Shown: positions 30,064 to 39,312 of the stretch, in pieces
Numbering within the stretch: position 1 is the stretch's first letter
Layout: every line of letters begins with the position of its first letter
Origin: Gammaproteobacteria bacterium
GTDB taxonomy: Bacteria > Pseudomonadota > Gammaproteobacteria > SZUA-152
Direction of reading: 5' to 3'
NCBI GenBank assembly: GCA_013152545.1
Contig: JAADGF010000097.1
Span: 19,618-83,617 of the forward strand
DNA length: 64,000 bases
The notes under the pieces: model-generated
Seen by the model: only the letters and a program-made list of their open reading frames with translations
The model's database searches: none
Told to the model about the DNA's origin: nothing
Position numbers and translations under genes: made by a program

Positions 30064-30591
30064 ATGAGTAAACATTGCGTTATGGGCTTATTCAGCGACT
30101 TTGATGAAGCGTTTGCAGCCATCTCAGATATTCGAAAAACAAAAATACCCGGCGTGTCAGTAGATGATGTAACACTAAAATCACCGATTGAGCATCCTGA
30201 AATTGAAGAGGTGCTTGGAGAAAGGCCTGTTCATCTCCAAAAATTTACATTATTTGGTGCGATTTTTGGGGTGACTTTTGGTTTCTTTTTTCTGGCGGCT
30301 GCACAAGCATCATTCTTGGTGCAACCACAAGGTGGAAAACCCGTAGTGGCATTACCATCAAATTTTGTTTTGATGTATGAGATGCTTATTTTTTTCGCAG
30401 TATGGGGCACTTTCCTTGCCTTTCTGTTTTTGTCAGGTTTACTACGTAAACGTCATAGCTTGTACAGTGAAAATGTTAGCCTGGATCAAGTCGGTATATT
30501 AATTGATGTTGATGATTCCAATCTGGAGCGGGTAAAAGACCTGTTTAAGCAACATAAAGCAGTAGAAATACGTGAAGAGGAAATCCGATGA
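30064..30591 (+). CDS. actD: ACIII small membrane subunit (DUF3341)
   Basis: A 175-residue protein with an N-terminal soluble part (GLFSDFDEAFAAISDIRKTKIPGVSVDDV), two membrane helices (about residues 60-80 and 100-122) and a C-terminal soluble tail. This matches ActD (DUF3341). It follows actC by 2 bp and overlaps actE by 4 bp (ATGA). Confidence 0.9.
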   Translation: MSKHCVMGLFSDFDEAFAAISDIRKTKIPGVSVDDVTLKSPIEHPEIEEVLGERPVHLQKFTLFGAIFGVTFGFFFLAAAQASFLVQPQGGKPVVALPSNFVLMYEMLIFFAVWGTFLAFLFLSGLLRKRHSLYSENVSLDQVGILIDVDDSNLERVKDLFKQHKAVEIREEEIR

Positions 30592-31133
30592 AAAAAGCAG
30601 TGGTGTTATTGTCGGTTTCAGTCTTATTAGGCTTGATTGTGCCAGCCAGCGTGCTAGCTTGGCCCTGGTCTCAGGATATGATGAATCAACCGAGCATTAA
30701 ACCTCAAGAAGGTAAAATGTGGCCTTTTCCTAAACGATCAATACCCGTAATGGGATTGTCTACCAAAGTGGCTAATCGGGAGGAATCAAAAGAATTAACC
30801 AATCCAATCTTAGCCAGTGCGGAATCGATAAAAGAAGGGCGTACGTTATTTCGGGTTTATTGTGCTGCGTGTCACGGTCTTAGCGGAAAAGCGGATTCAC
30901 CGGTCAGCGGAAAGATCGGGGCTATCGACTTAACGGATGATTATGTGCAATCCAATCTGACCGAAGGTTGGCTATGGGGCACCATTACGTTTGGTAGTTA
31001 CGTGATGCCCGCTTACGGTGTTGTCAGTGCTAGTACTGCTGGAAGCAATGATTTAACCGTTGATGAGCGTTGGCATATCGTTAACTACATGAAAAATGGG
31101 CTAACATCAGAAACGCAGATCGCTTACCCGTAA
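30588..31133 (+). CDS. actE: ACIII monoheme cytochrome c subunit
   Basis: A 181-residue secreted cytochrome c with a signal peptide (about residues 1-24) and a single heme site, CAACHG (about residue 92). A distal Met is likely in the YVMPAYG segment. The WPWSQDMMNQPSIKPQEG start of the mature part resembles ActE. It overlaps actD by 4 bp. Confidence 0.9.
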   Translation: MKKAVVLLSVSVLLGLIVPASVLAWPWSQDMMNQPSIKPQEGKMWPFPKRSIPVMGLSTKVANREESKELTNPILASAESIKEGRTLFRVYCAACHGLSGKADSPVSGKIGAIDLTDDYVQSNLTEGWLWGTITFGSYVMPAYGVVSASTAGSNDLTVDERWHIVNYMKNGLTSETQIAYP

Positions 31134-31353
31134 AAGGAATAATGCTCGCCTTCGCGATGTCGGCAGCCCGTGCTTGAAAGGCCGGATATTGTTATTAACG
31201 GTCATTATTGGGACTTGTTTTAGGTAACGTCAATTTGTTACTGACAACGATGGGCATAATGACGAAATTAAATTTTAAGTTTTATATAATTGTGTACCAA
31301 ATTAATTCTTCTCTATATAAGAATATTGGCGATAACAATAGGGGTAAAGGTTA
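31134..31353. other. Spacer inside the ACIII operon
   Basis: A 220-bp gap between actE and actF, larger than elsewhere in the operon. A GC-rich patch at 31140-31190 encodes an 11-codon frame that is probably chance. No terminator with a T-run was seen, so read-through to actF is likely. Confidence 0.4.
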
Positions 31354-32391
31354 ATGGAAGGTTTTGGAAGCTGGTCAATATTAACAACCAACTTTTTGAT
31401 TGTGCTTTATCTAGCGCTTACGGGAGTGACTTTTGCATCTATTCTACATCTGGTAAATGGTCAGTGGCGAACTCAGGTGCGTTATTTTGCGGTATCGCTG
31501 GCATCGCTATTTCCATTAGCGTTTATATTGTTGATTATATTGCTAATCGCTGGTGAAAATACATTTCAGTGGCTGGGGTCTGCCCACGATGGCGAACACC
31601 ATTTGAGTGGTTGGCATAACTATGGATTTTTAGTCACGCGGAATATCGTTGGTTTGTTGGTGGTAGCCGGTTTTTTTGCACTATTTATTAAATACCAGCA
31701 TCTGGCCGCCAATGAAAATGCCACGGATGCAGTGAAGCGTAAATTTCGTAATATTGCGTTACTGATTCCATTCTTTTATGTTCTTTACGGCAGTATGGTG
31801 GCTTGGGACTTTGAGATGACAATGATGCCTGGTTGGCACAGTGCGAGTTACGGTGTTTATCAGTTTGTTAGTATGTTCCATTTTTTCCTGGCATTTTTTG
31901 CAATTATGTTATACGTGTTGTACTCCTCTGGCAGGATGACGATACCTATTAAACCATTTGTGTTTAATTTCCTCGCACAAATGATGCTGGCTTTCACGAT
32001 TTTGTGGACCTATTTCTATTTTACGCAATATCTCATTATGTGGTATGGGCGTTTACCAGAAGAAATGGACCGTTTTGATGCAATGATGCATCATGATTTG
32101 GCGCCGATTTGGTGGACGTTCCTTGTGTTGAAATTTATAATTCCATTTATTCTTTTTGCCACATGGACGCCTAACCGCCACAATCCCAAGGTAATTGTTG
32201 CTGTTGCTGCTTGTATCGTAGTGGGGACGTGGCTTGAGCGCTATACTTGGTTATCTGGTTCAGTAGACCCCGAATACTATCATTTACCAATGACATCTAT
32301 TTTTGATATCGTCGTTACAATAGCGGTTTTTGGTGCTGCATTTGGCATTGTAAAATGGACACTTAATCGTTATGGTTTGATCAAGGCATAG
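31354..32391 (+). CDS. actF: ACIII membrane subunit ActF (NrfD-like paralog)
   Basis: A 345-residue membrane protein with about ten helices, related to ActC. It has HLVNGQWRTQVRYFAVSLASLFPLAF, VAWDFEMTMMPGWHSASYGVYQF, and WERYTWLSGS-type ends (LERYTWLSGSVDPEYYHLP). ActF completes the membrane core of ACIII. AGGGGTAAAGG precedes the start. It closes the operon; a family A repeat begins 26 bp after its stop. Confidence 0.9.
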   Translation: MEGFGSWSILTTNFLIVLYLALTGVTFASILHLVNGQWRTQVRYFAVSLASLFPLAFILLIILLIAGENTFQWLGSAHDGEHHLSGWHNYGFLVTRNIVGLLVVAGFFALFIKYQHLAANENATDAVKRKFRNIALLIPFFYVLYGSMVAWDFEMTMMPGWHSASYGVYQFVSMFHFFLAFFAIMLYVLYSSGRMTIPIKPFVFNFLAQMMLAFTILWTYFYFTQYLIMWYGRLPEEMDRFDAMMHHDLAPIWWTFLVLKFIIPFILFATWTPNRHNPKVIVAVAACIVVGTWLERYTWLSGSVDPEYYHLPMTSIFDIVVTIAVFGAAFGIVKWTLNRYGLIKA

Positions 32392-32416
32392 TGTTGATCG
32401 ACATATACTATAATAA

Positions 32417-32576
32417 ATACCCGTAGCGTTTAAGATTTAGGTCTAATTGCATGCTCTATTTACGCCATGGCTGTGTTGAAATTCCTTGCAATCGAATGAC
32501 TATTACGCGTCATTTCGCTTGGCTATGAAGACAATATGGCGCACACTTAAACCTAAATCCCAAACGCCACGGGTAT
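32417..32576. repeat. Family A dispersed repeat, copy 4
   Basis: A 160-bp element. The left end ATACCCGTAGCGTTTAAGAT (from 32417) and right end AAATCCCAAACGCCACGGGT (32555-32574) pair at 23 of 26 positions when extended. The interior carries the full core: GCCATGGCTGTGTTGAAATT, CTTGCAATCGAATGAC, TATTACGCGTCATTTCGC and GGCGCACACTTAAACC. Confidence 0.85.
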
Positions 32577-32804
32577 ATATTGTTGAAGTTAAATTAATCA
32601 CTTAACAGACGTGATACGGCTAAGTGATTAGGTGATCACTTTAACAGTACTTGCTATCCAGCTTCGATAATGAAGTAATAGTCGCTTGTGTTAGATAAGC
32701 AATTTTCCCGTCCCTCGTTAAATAATTATAAAGTCTTTAAATTTTATATCTTAGTTGTTCTCCCCCCTGACTTAGTTGATATTTTTTTGTGTCTGGCGTC
32801 GTTA

Positions 32805-32908
32805 CGAATCATTGTAATCGTTCGCTATCGTGCCTTATTACATCTTGCTAGTGATGATAATTTATCGTGAAAAACGCACGCTACATGCCATCCAATTGAT
32901 GATATTAG
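32805..32908. repeat. Family B-like right portion
   Basis: GATAATTTATCGTGAAAAAC (32856-32875) then GCACGCTACATGCC is shared, with two changes, with 37662-37695. It ends with a family B type end, CCATCCAATTGATGATATTA (32888-32907). A left end was not identified. Confidence 0.45.
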
Positions 32909-33378
32909 CTAATGTTTGAAATATTTATTTCATCGTAATGCAAGAAAAAGGGTTGATTGCGGCGAGTTCGATAAATTAAAAATATAAAAATATCAGTATA
33001 TTGCCGTGTTTTTTTCAGGTGTGATCAATAGACTTTTGTATTAGTTTATAATTATATTAACAATTTCTTTTGTCGTGGTGTCTATTGATCTGCTATGCTT
33101 TCGCTCATTTATACCGAATGCCATCTTACGGAATGATTTTAGTCTGCTGTAATTGTGAGCAAATGCTGCAGCAGTAATTGGGGAATACTGAGCAAATTAT
33201 CTGAGCATAATTGACTTATTCTGATGGTTTTGCTGTTGAACGGCACAATTCTTGAGTGAAAATTTCAATAGCATTGATGTATGGCGTTAGGTTAAGGCAA
33301 TCCTGGCACATCACTGGAGTAATCGTGTAACTCACGTGAAACTCAATAGTTGAATTTTTTCACTAAGGAGACAATTGA

Positions 33379-33972
33379 ATGAATGATGATGTGGATCATC
33401 AAAAACGGCGAATTCTAACCACTGCTGCGACGTTAGTGGGTGGTGTTGGGGTTGCTTATGTAGCTACGCCTTTTGTTTTATCCATGGATCCCAGTGCGAA
33501 AGCGCAAGCATCGGGTGCACCTGTGGAGGTTGATGTTAGCAAGTTGAAGTATGGTCAACTGATGACGGTAGAATGGCGCGGTAAGCCAGTTTGGATACTG
33601 CGTCGCAGTGAAGAAATGCTACATCGCATACAAGAGGGGTCTGATAGTATGCGCGATCCAAAATCCGATGAATTGTCTCAACAACCTCCTTATGCAAGAA
33701 ATGAGTTCCGTGCTGTCAATTCGGAATTTATGGTGATGATAGGAATATGTACACATTTGGGTTGTGCGCCAACGTTTCGGCCAGAAATTGCGCCGGCTGA
33801 TTTAGGTGCTGAATGGCAAGGTGGTTTTTTTTGTCCTTGCCATGGCTCTACTTACGACTTGGCTGGTCGCGTGTATGAGGGGGTGCCAGCACCATCGAAT
33901 TTAGTTGTTCCGCCGTATCGTTTTCTAACGGATACACGAATTCTCATTGGTGTTGATACGGAGAGTGCCTAA
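33379..33972 (+). CDS. petA: Cytochrome bc1 Rieske iron-sulfur subunit
   Basis: A 197-residue [2Fe-2S] subunit of ubiquinol:cytochrome c reductase. A twin-arginine leader/anchor (KRRILTTAATLVGGVG) is followed by the Rieske domain with the cluster motifs CTHLGC and CPCHGS. AAGGAG is 8 nt before the ATG. Its TAA overlaps the petB ATG (TAATG). Confidence 0.96.
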   Translation: MNDDVDHQKRRILTTAATLVGGVGVAYVATPFVLSMDPSAKAQASGAPVEVDVSKLKYGQLMTVEWRGKPVWILRRSEEMLHRIQEGSDSMRDPKSDELSQQPPYARNEFRAVNSEFMVMIGICTHLGCAPTFRPEIAPADLGAEWQGGFFCPCHGSTYDLAGRVYEGVPAPSNLVVPPYRFLTDTRILIGVDTESA

Positions 33973-35192
33973 TGAATCGATGGATAGATCAGGGTAAAAG
34001 CTGGCTTGAAACGCGTTTTCCGGTCATTGAGTTTTGGAATAATCACCTGGCAAAATATTATGCCCCAAAAAATTTAAATTTTTGGTATTTGTTTGGTTCG
34101 CTGGCTATTTTGATGTTTGTAATTCAGGTGATAACCGGCATCTTTTTAGCTATGAATTATAAGCCAACAGCCGAAACAGCCTTCGCATCGGTGGAATATA
34201 TCATGCGCGATGTAAACTGGGGCTGGTTAATACGTTATCTGCATTCTACTGGGGCATCTTTCTTTTTTATCGTGATTTATCTCCATATGTTTCGTGCTTT
34301 GTTATATGGTTCTTACGGTAAACCTCGAGAATTACTTTGGGTGTTTGGTATGTTGCTGTTTGTGTTGCTGATGGCAGAAGCCTTCATGGGGTATTTGTTA
34401 CCTTGGGGACAAATGTCGTATTGGGGAGCGCAAGTCATTATTTCCCTGTTTGGAGCGATCCCATATATTGGTGGTGATCTTGCGCTGTGGATACGCGGTG
34501 ATTTTGTTATTGCTGATGCCACACTTAACCGGTTTTTTGCGTTTCATGTGATTGCTTTACCATTGGTGCTTGTCGGTTTGGTGGTATTGCATTTAATTGC
34601 ATTGCATCGAGTCGGATCAAATAATCCTGATGGTATTGAAATCAAGGCTAAAAAAGATAAATCCGGCGTACCATTGGATGGTATCCCCTTTCATCCCTAT
34701 TTTACGATTAAAGATATGTTGGGTGTTATTGTCTTTCTGATGATATTTGCGATGGTTGTTTTTTATTATCCAGAGATGGGCGGTTGGTTTTTAGAAAAAG
34801 ATAATTTTGTTCCGGCAGACCCGTTGAAAACGCCCGAACATATTACACCATTGTGGTATTTCACGCCGTTTTACGCCATTTTACGGGCGGTTCCTGATAA
34901 ATTTTTAGGTGTCATGTGTATGGGAGCTTCCATCGCCGTGCTATTCGCGCTGCCTTGGTTGGATCGAAGCCCTGTGAGGTCCATTCGCTATCGAGGTCCA
35001 ATTTATAAAGTAGCATTGACTATCTTTATTGTTAGTTTTATAGGTTTGGGTTATTTGGGTACGGTAGCGGCGACGCCGATTGCAACGAATTTTTCCCGCT
35101 TGTTTAGCGTGCTGTATTTTGCCTTTTTTCTTCTAATGCCGTATTACACAAAAATTGATAAAACTAAACAACCGCCGGATAGGGTTACTTAA
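33972..35192 (+). CDS. petB: Cytochrome b of the bc1 complex
   Basis: A 406-residue membrane subunit with eight helices and two b hemes. The heme-ligand helices show RYLHSTGASFFFIVIYLHMFR and FFAFHVIALPLVLVGLVVLHLIALH, with the expected paired His. The Qo-site region has WGAQVI and the PEWY-type loop reads TPLWYFTPFYAILRAVPDK; the usual Pro-Glu-Trp-Tyr is Pro-Leu-Trp-Tyr (ITPLWY), so the conserved Glu is replaced by Leu. That substitution is worth checking. Confidence 0.96.
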   Translation: MNRWIDQGKSWLETRFPVIEFWNNHLAKYYAPKNLNFWYLFGSLAILMFVIQVITGIFLAMNYKPTAETAFASVEYIMRDVNWGWLIRYLHSTGASFFFIVIYLHMFRALLYGSYGKPRELLWVFGMLLFVLLMAEAFMGYLLPWGQMSYWGAQVIISLFGAIPYIGGDLALWIRGDFVIADATLNRFFAFHVIALPLVLVGLVVLHLIALHRVGSNNPDGIEIKAKKDKSGVPLDGIPFHPYFTIKDMLGVIVFLMIFAMVVFYYPEMGGWFLEKDNFVPADPLKTPEHITPLWYFTPFYAILRAVPDKFLGVMCMGASIAVLFALPWLDRSPVRSIRYRGPIYKVALTIFIVSFIGLGYLGTVAATPIATNFSRLFSVLYFAFFLLMPYYTKIDKTKQPPDRVT

Positions 35193-35193
35193 A

Positions 35194-35934
35194 GTGAAAA
35201 ATATTGCTGCATTATTATTGGTTTTATTTTCAAACATCGTTATGGGTGCCACGACGAGCCATGCTTTAGAGGCCGCAAATATTGATCCTGACGATACGGA
35301 GTCCTTAAAGCGGGGAGCAAAGTACTTTGCCGATTACTGCTTGAACTGCCATTCCGTTGCATTGATGCGTTATAGTCGTGTTGGATCTGACCTTGGTATT
35401 GATGACGTAACGTTGGAAGATATGATGATTTTCACTGGTGCAAAGGTCGGTGATTTAATGCAAATTTCATTGGAGGCTGAAGATGCCAAGCAATGGTTTG
35501 GCACCAAACCACCGGACTTGTCGGTTATTGCACGCTCGCGTGGTGTTGATTGGCTTTATGTATTCCTGCGTTCTTTTTATAAAGACGAATCACGACCATG
35601 GGGAGTGAATAACGAGGTATTTAAAGATGTTGCTATGCCGCATGTATTATGGGAACTGCAAGGGCTTCAGGTTGCAACCTATAATGATGTATTAGGCGAT
35701 GACGGAGTCAGTCGTAAGCTTATTTCAGGTTTGAAATTAGTGGAGCCTGGCAAGGTGACACCCGATGAATACAATCAGGTGGTAAGGGATATCGTCAATT
35801 TTCTACATTACGTAGGGGAGCCTGCAAAATCGACCCGGTTGCAGTTAGGGAAGTGGGTCATTTTATATTTGGCGTTATTTTTTGTGTTAATGTATTTTGT
35901 GAAGAAAGAATACTGGAAAGACGTGAAAAAATGA
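35194..35934 (+). CDS. petC: Cytochrome c1 of the bc1 complex
   Basis: A 246-residue c-type cytochrome. A signal peptide (about residues 1-24) is followed by the heme site CLNCHS, with the c1 pattern DYCLNCHSVALMRYSRVG and KPPDLSVIARSRGVDWLYVFLRSFY. It ends with a single C-terminal membrane anchor (VILYLALFFVLMYFV). The GTG at 35194, 2 bp after the petB stop, is chosen as start; an earlier in-frame start would overlap petB by 38 bp without a signal peptide at its beginning. Confidence 0.95.
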   Translation: MKNIAALLLVLFSNIVMGATTSHALEAANIDPDDTESLKRGAKYFADYCLNCHSVALMRYSRVGSDLGIDDVTLEDMMIFTGAKVGDLMQISLEAEDAKQWFGTKPPDLSVIARSRGVDWLYVFLRSFYKDESRPWGVNNEVFKDVAMPHVLWELQGLQVATYNDVLGDDGVSRKLISGLKLVEPGKVTPDEYNQVVRDIVNFLHYVGEPAKSTRLQLGKWVILYLALFFVLMYFVKKEYWKDVKK

Positions 35935-36128
35935 TGGGATGTAAAAAGCGGTTGTCATGTATTGTTTAGGGGGCTATCAGTTCGACTGAATTGTTTTATA
36001 CGGGATCAAAAAAACCACAACATATCTTTAATTTACAGAAGGTTATGGTTAATTTTCCACCTATATGGTTTTTTTATTGTATAATGGGCGGTTCCTTATA
36101 ATAATCGACGCAGCTTGGAGAGGTGTAG

Positions 36129-36761
36129 ATGGCTCTAATAGCCAATAGAAAGTCAGTAATGACCTTGTTTACTTCCGATACCGATGTACATTGTCACCGG
36201 GTGCGCATTGTGCTGGCTGAAAAAGGGATCAATTTTGAAGCGATTAAGGTTGACCCTGATAATCCACCGGAGGATTTGCTGGAACTGAATCCTTATGGAA
36301 TAGTACCAACCCTGGTCGATCGTGACTTGGTTTTGTATGATTCACATGTCATTATGGAATATCTGGACGAGCGCTTTCCTCATCCACCGTTAATGCCTGT
36401 TGATCCAGTCTCTCGTGGCAGAACGCGTATGACATTGCGCCGTATTCAGCGTGATTGGGATACGCTGGTTGATACTATGTCAACGCGGAAGGGGAAAGGT
36501 GCGGATGTCGGGCAAGCTACGCGTGAATTACGCGATAGCCTAACTGTTGTTGCCCCCATTTTTGAGCAAAAGCCGTTTTTTATGAGCGATGAATTATCAC
36601 TTATGGATTGCGCGGTTGCTCCCATTTTATGGCGTTTATCGGTTTATGGGATTGAACTACCGCCACAAGCCAAAGCGTTACTCGATTACGCTAATCGCTT
36701 GTTTGAATTGGAATCATTTCAGTCCAGTCTCACCGATGCAGAGCGCGAAATAAAACAATAA
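36129..36761 (+). CDS. sspA: Stringent starvation protein A
   Basis: A 210-residue GST-fold protein that binds RNA polymerase and changes transcription in starvation and acid stress. It has the N-terminal thioredoxin-like fold (MTLFTSDTDVHCHRVRIVLAEKGI, NPYGIVPTLVDRDLVLYDSHVIMEYLDERFPHPPLMP) and an all-helical C-terminal domain. GGAGAGG lies before the ATG, and a TATAAT box at 36080-36085 suggests its own promoter. The order petABC-sspA-sspB is conserved in gammaproteobacteria. Confidence 0.95.
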   Translation: MALIANRKSVMTLFTSDTDVHCHRVRIVLAEKGINFEAIKVDPDNPPEDLLELNPYGIVPTLVDRDLVLYDSHVIMEYLDERFPHPPLMPVDPVSRGRTRMTLRRIQRDWDTLVDTMSTRKGKGADVGQATRELRDSLTVVAPIFEQKPFFMSDELSLMDCAVAPILWRLSVYGIELPPQAKALLDYANRLFELESFQSSLTDAEREIKQ

Positions 36762-37061
36762 TTGATCATGTAAATGCAATCAACCGTGTAAGTAGTAGCG
36801 ATCAGAGAGATTGTGTTTTATCAGTAATATGGAAAGTATTGTCACTGCTTTTGGTGAATCATTGTAGTGCCCTGAGGCGAATAAAATTATTGTATCAATC
36901 TGATATAAAAAACATTCCCTCGAAAATGGAGAAACCCGAAAACCTGGGGGTTTTATACCGCTCCATGGTCTGAATGATTTAACCCATTGGTTTAACTTGA
37001 AAGATAACCCCCTCCCTAAAAACTTGGGATATAAAAGGCTCAGGGAAATTACAGGTGCTTA

Positions 37062-37457
37062 ATGACAAGTAGTCGTCCCTATCTGCTGCGAGCAGTTTAT
37101 GATTGGATCGTCGATAATGACTTGACGCCATATATGCTAGTTAACGCCACACTTGATAATGTGGCGGTGCCGAGCGAATATGTTTCCAACGGAAAAATAA
37201 TTTTAAATGTGGCGCCAGGTGCAGTGCAGGGGTTGGAAATGTCCAATGATAACGTGCACTTTAATGCCCGGTTTAGCGGGAAAGCCATGTTGGTTCATGT
37301 GCCCATAGTGGCAGTTATGGCCATTTATGCGAAAGAAAATGGCCGGGGCATGGTGTTCTCTGAAGAGGACGATATGCCACCAAGCCCTAATAATGATAAC
37401 TATGGCGATGGGGAAAAACCCAAGTCTAAGCAACCCACCTTGAGAGTCGTGAAATAA
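37062..37457 (+). CDS. sspB: ClpXP specificity-enhancing factor SspB
   Basis: A 131-residue adaptor that delivers ssrA-tagged proteins to ClpXP. The substrate-binding domain (about residues 1-105) has RPYLLRAVYDWIVDNDLTPY and FNARFSGKAMLVHVPI, followed by a charged flexible linker. It ends in PTLRVVK, the ClpX-binding tail seen in E. coli. It is 300 bp from sspA, with an AAAACC-TGGG-GGTTTT hairpin (36939-36954) between them. Confidence 0.95.
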   Translation: MTSSRPYLLRAVYDWIVDNDLTPYMLVNATLDNVAVPSEYVSNGKIILNVAPGAVQGLEMSNDNVHFNARFSGKAMLVHVPIVAVMAIYAKENGRGMVFSEEDDMPPSPNNDNYGDGEKPKSKQPTLRVVK

Positions 37458-37550
37458 CGGAGACTCTAGCAGTTTTTAAAACGCGGACTGTTAATTCGGA
37501 CTATTTGCTTCAGGAATTTACCTTGTCGTTACTTTCTATCTATCGTTATT

Positions 37551-37717
37551 AAACCGAAATTCATCAATGGCGTTCCCTCGTGACGACTGCTATTCTCGGA
37601 CAGGCTCCTAGCGTGTTGTAATAACTTGCTATTACGCCTTATCGCGCGCCTTGCCTGTCTCGATAATTTATCATGAAAAACGCACACTACATGCCGTTTT
37701 CTTGATTATTTTAGGTT
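37551..37717. repeat. Family B-like element, long form
   Basis: The left end AAACCGAAATTCATCAATGG (37551-37570) and right end TTCTTGATTATTTTAGGTT (37699-37717) are imperfect inverted repeats of family B type. Inside, GACAGGC and GCCTGTC, and GTAATA and TATTAC, face each other as nested stems. The right third is shared with 32813-32889. Confidence 0.5.
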
Positions 37718-38081
37718 CAAACGTCAGAGAGTCGATATTTTACTCTAGGGAGGGGGCGTTACGTTATTCCGGGCAAGTTTGCTGGAGAAGGATCTTGGGT
37801 GCTTTCGGCAAAAATAGCAAATTGTTATACGCCTCAAGATGCTTTTGAGCAGTTCCAAGAGATGAGGTTTGCAAAGTACAGTGGATAGTAAATGTTTAAT
37901 TGGAAAATAGGATAAATAACTAATTTTACAAATAATAGGGTGTGTAAAACCCGTGACACTTTATTTCGATGTGTTCCAAGTTTCATCATCAAGCGACAGT
38001 GTCGTTTGTTATATGACGTATTTTATTGAGAGATTATTGATGGATGATGATGAATGCATGTAGAAATATGCAGAGTCTAAA

Positions 38082-38235
38082 TAGGTGAGCATAATTATTT
38101 TAACAAACAATTGCAGGATATTTTATGGCCTTCAAGATGCTGCGAAGATGAGCATAGCTGAGCTATGTGATCGTAGCAGCAATGCAGAAGACCGGAAAAT
38201 AGATAAGAAAATGTTAAAATAATTGTGCTCACCTA
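38082..38235. repeat. 154-bp hairpin element with 24-bp inverted ends
   Basis: TAGGTGAGCATAATTATTTT (from 38082) plus AACA pairs with 38212-38235 at 23 of 24 positions. The interior is also largely self-complementary, with a centre at ATAGCTGAGCTAT and GCTGC/GCAGC flanks, so the whole element can fold as one long hairpin. No second copy was found in the window. Confidence 0.8.
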
Positions 38236-38240
38236 CTTAA

Positions 38241-38450
38241 TATCGCCATAGCGGTTGACGTTTTGGCATTCACCGTACGTACGTCCTTTGCATTCCATAG
38301 CTGTGTTAAACTTCTCATAAATTGAGGGGCTTATTCGTCATTTTGCTTTTCTTAAACCTACTTTCGCCTAAAAGCGTCTACTTTTGATGGCGTCATGAAA
38401 TGAATATGACGCACACTGAACACCTAAAATCTCAATCGTTATGGGTATAT
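38241..38450. repeat. Family A dispersed repeat, copy 5
   Basis: The right end CTCAATCGTTATGGGTATAT (38431-38450) is clear; the left end ATCGCCATAGCGGTTGACG (38242-38260) is degenerate. The interior has CATTCCATAGCTGTGTTAAA, TTATTCGTCATTTTGC and GACGCACACTGAACACC. Confidence 0.7.
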
Positions 38451-38688
38451 GCTGCTATTATGGCAGTAACGCATTGATCTCCCTGAAAGTGTACCAGACT
38501 TGTCTTATCTTGATGCGTCTAGTCGATGTTTTATCGCTTCTGTGTCGTTACCTTGGAAGGGTATTCGGTGCTTCTCTCACGTGTTGCGGTGAATTGGTAA
38601 CGCTTTTAATAAGGTGTTATTTGTGAGAACCTTTCTTTCGGCTGCCATCAGAGCGGTATGTCCCTAACAATTTTAGGATTATAATACG

Positions 38689-39171
38689 ATGTATACTAGA
38701 CGGTTTTTTATCAGGGCGATTTTATTATTACTGATTTTGTTGCTATTTGGTATTATGGTTGCTGTGTTATTCAGCTCGGTGATGTCGATGCAGCTAGCCG
38801 GGTTGTTAATTGTGCCTTATAGTTGTTTTTCTTTGTTGATGTGTGTCTGGAGTGTCAGCGCGACGCCTAGCGCTATACGCAGAGCGGCATATCGATTACC
38901 CATTATTTTCCTGGTATTTCAGTTAGCTTATTTTACATTAAGGTATTGGTTAGGTGTTTCTTACGCCCCCGATCTTATTGGTTTAGGGGGTATCTTTGCG
39001 ATGGTTTCGATTTACGGCATTATCTTTGGTTATTTGTATATTTTTATTGCGGAGCAATATTATATCTCAGCTTTATTTCAGCAGCATGCACAAAATAAAG
39101 TAAAATTTTCCAATGCTAAAGCCCTCATCAATTCAAATAACAGCGATCAAACAACGGATAAAAATCAATAA
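38689..39171 (+). CDS. Small integral membrane protein, unknown
   Basis: A 160-residue protein with about four hydrophobic helices (approx. residues 8-30, 36-55, 68-88, 96-122) and a polar C-terminal tail rich in Asn, Gln and Ser. I do not recognise a family. It stands alone and is followed 85 bp later by a perfect 12-bp hairpin. Confidence 0.6.
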   Translation: MYTRRFFIRAILLLLILLLFGIMVAVLFSSVMSMQLAGLLIVPYSCFSLLMCVWSVSATPSAIRRAAYRLPIIFLVFQLAYFTLRYWLGVSYAPDLIGLGGIFAMVSIYGIIFGYLYIFIAEQYYISALFQQHAQNKVKFSNAKALINSNNSDQTTDKNQ

Positions 39172-39256
39172 AGATAATAACCCCCTTGTTTCGTGTTGAG
39201 CGTTGTTCTACTGTCTGTGTTCATGCCGTCGTCAGATTGAGTTTGTATTCGCTTGA

Positions 39257-39294
39257 CAACAGTAGGTGGTTTTTAAAAAAAACACCTACTGTTG
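39257..39294. terminator. Perfect 12-bp hairpin after the membrane protein
   Basis: CAACAGTAGGTG (39257-39268) pairs with CACCTACTGTTG (39283-39294); the loop is GTTTTTAAAAAAAA. There is no T-run after the stem, so efficiency as an intrinsic terminator is uncertain. Confidence 0.5.
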
Positions 39295-39312
39295 ATGGTG
39301 TGTCTTTGGTGA

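Larger units (their letters stand above)
32392..33378. other. Spacer between the ACIII and bc1 operons
   Basis: 987 bp with no supported gene. Contents: a family A element (32417-32576) and a palindrome TAATCACTTA...TAAGTGATTA (32594-32630). A family B-like right portion (32805-32908) shares a stretch with 37617-37691. The petA ribosome site lies at its end (AAGGAG 33365-33370). Confidence 0.5.
37458..38688. other. Long spacer with three adjacent palindromic elements
   Basis: 1.23 kb with no supported gene. It holds, in order, a family B element (37551-37717), a long hairpin element (38082-38235) and a family A element (38241-38450). The last two are separated by only 5 bp. The open frame at 37651-37848 lies across the family B element and is not a gene. 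Confidence 0.55.

Noticed and set aside
31142..31177. 11-codon frame after actE
   Set aside because: AAGGA is only 3 nt from the ATG and the peptide has no features; probably chance in a GC-rich patch.
37651..37848. 65-codon open frame on the plus strand
   Set aside because: Spans a family B repeat; the part shared with 32856-32889 is DNA-level repeat similarity, not a protein.
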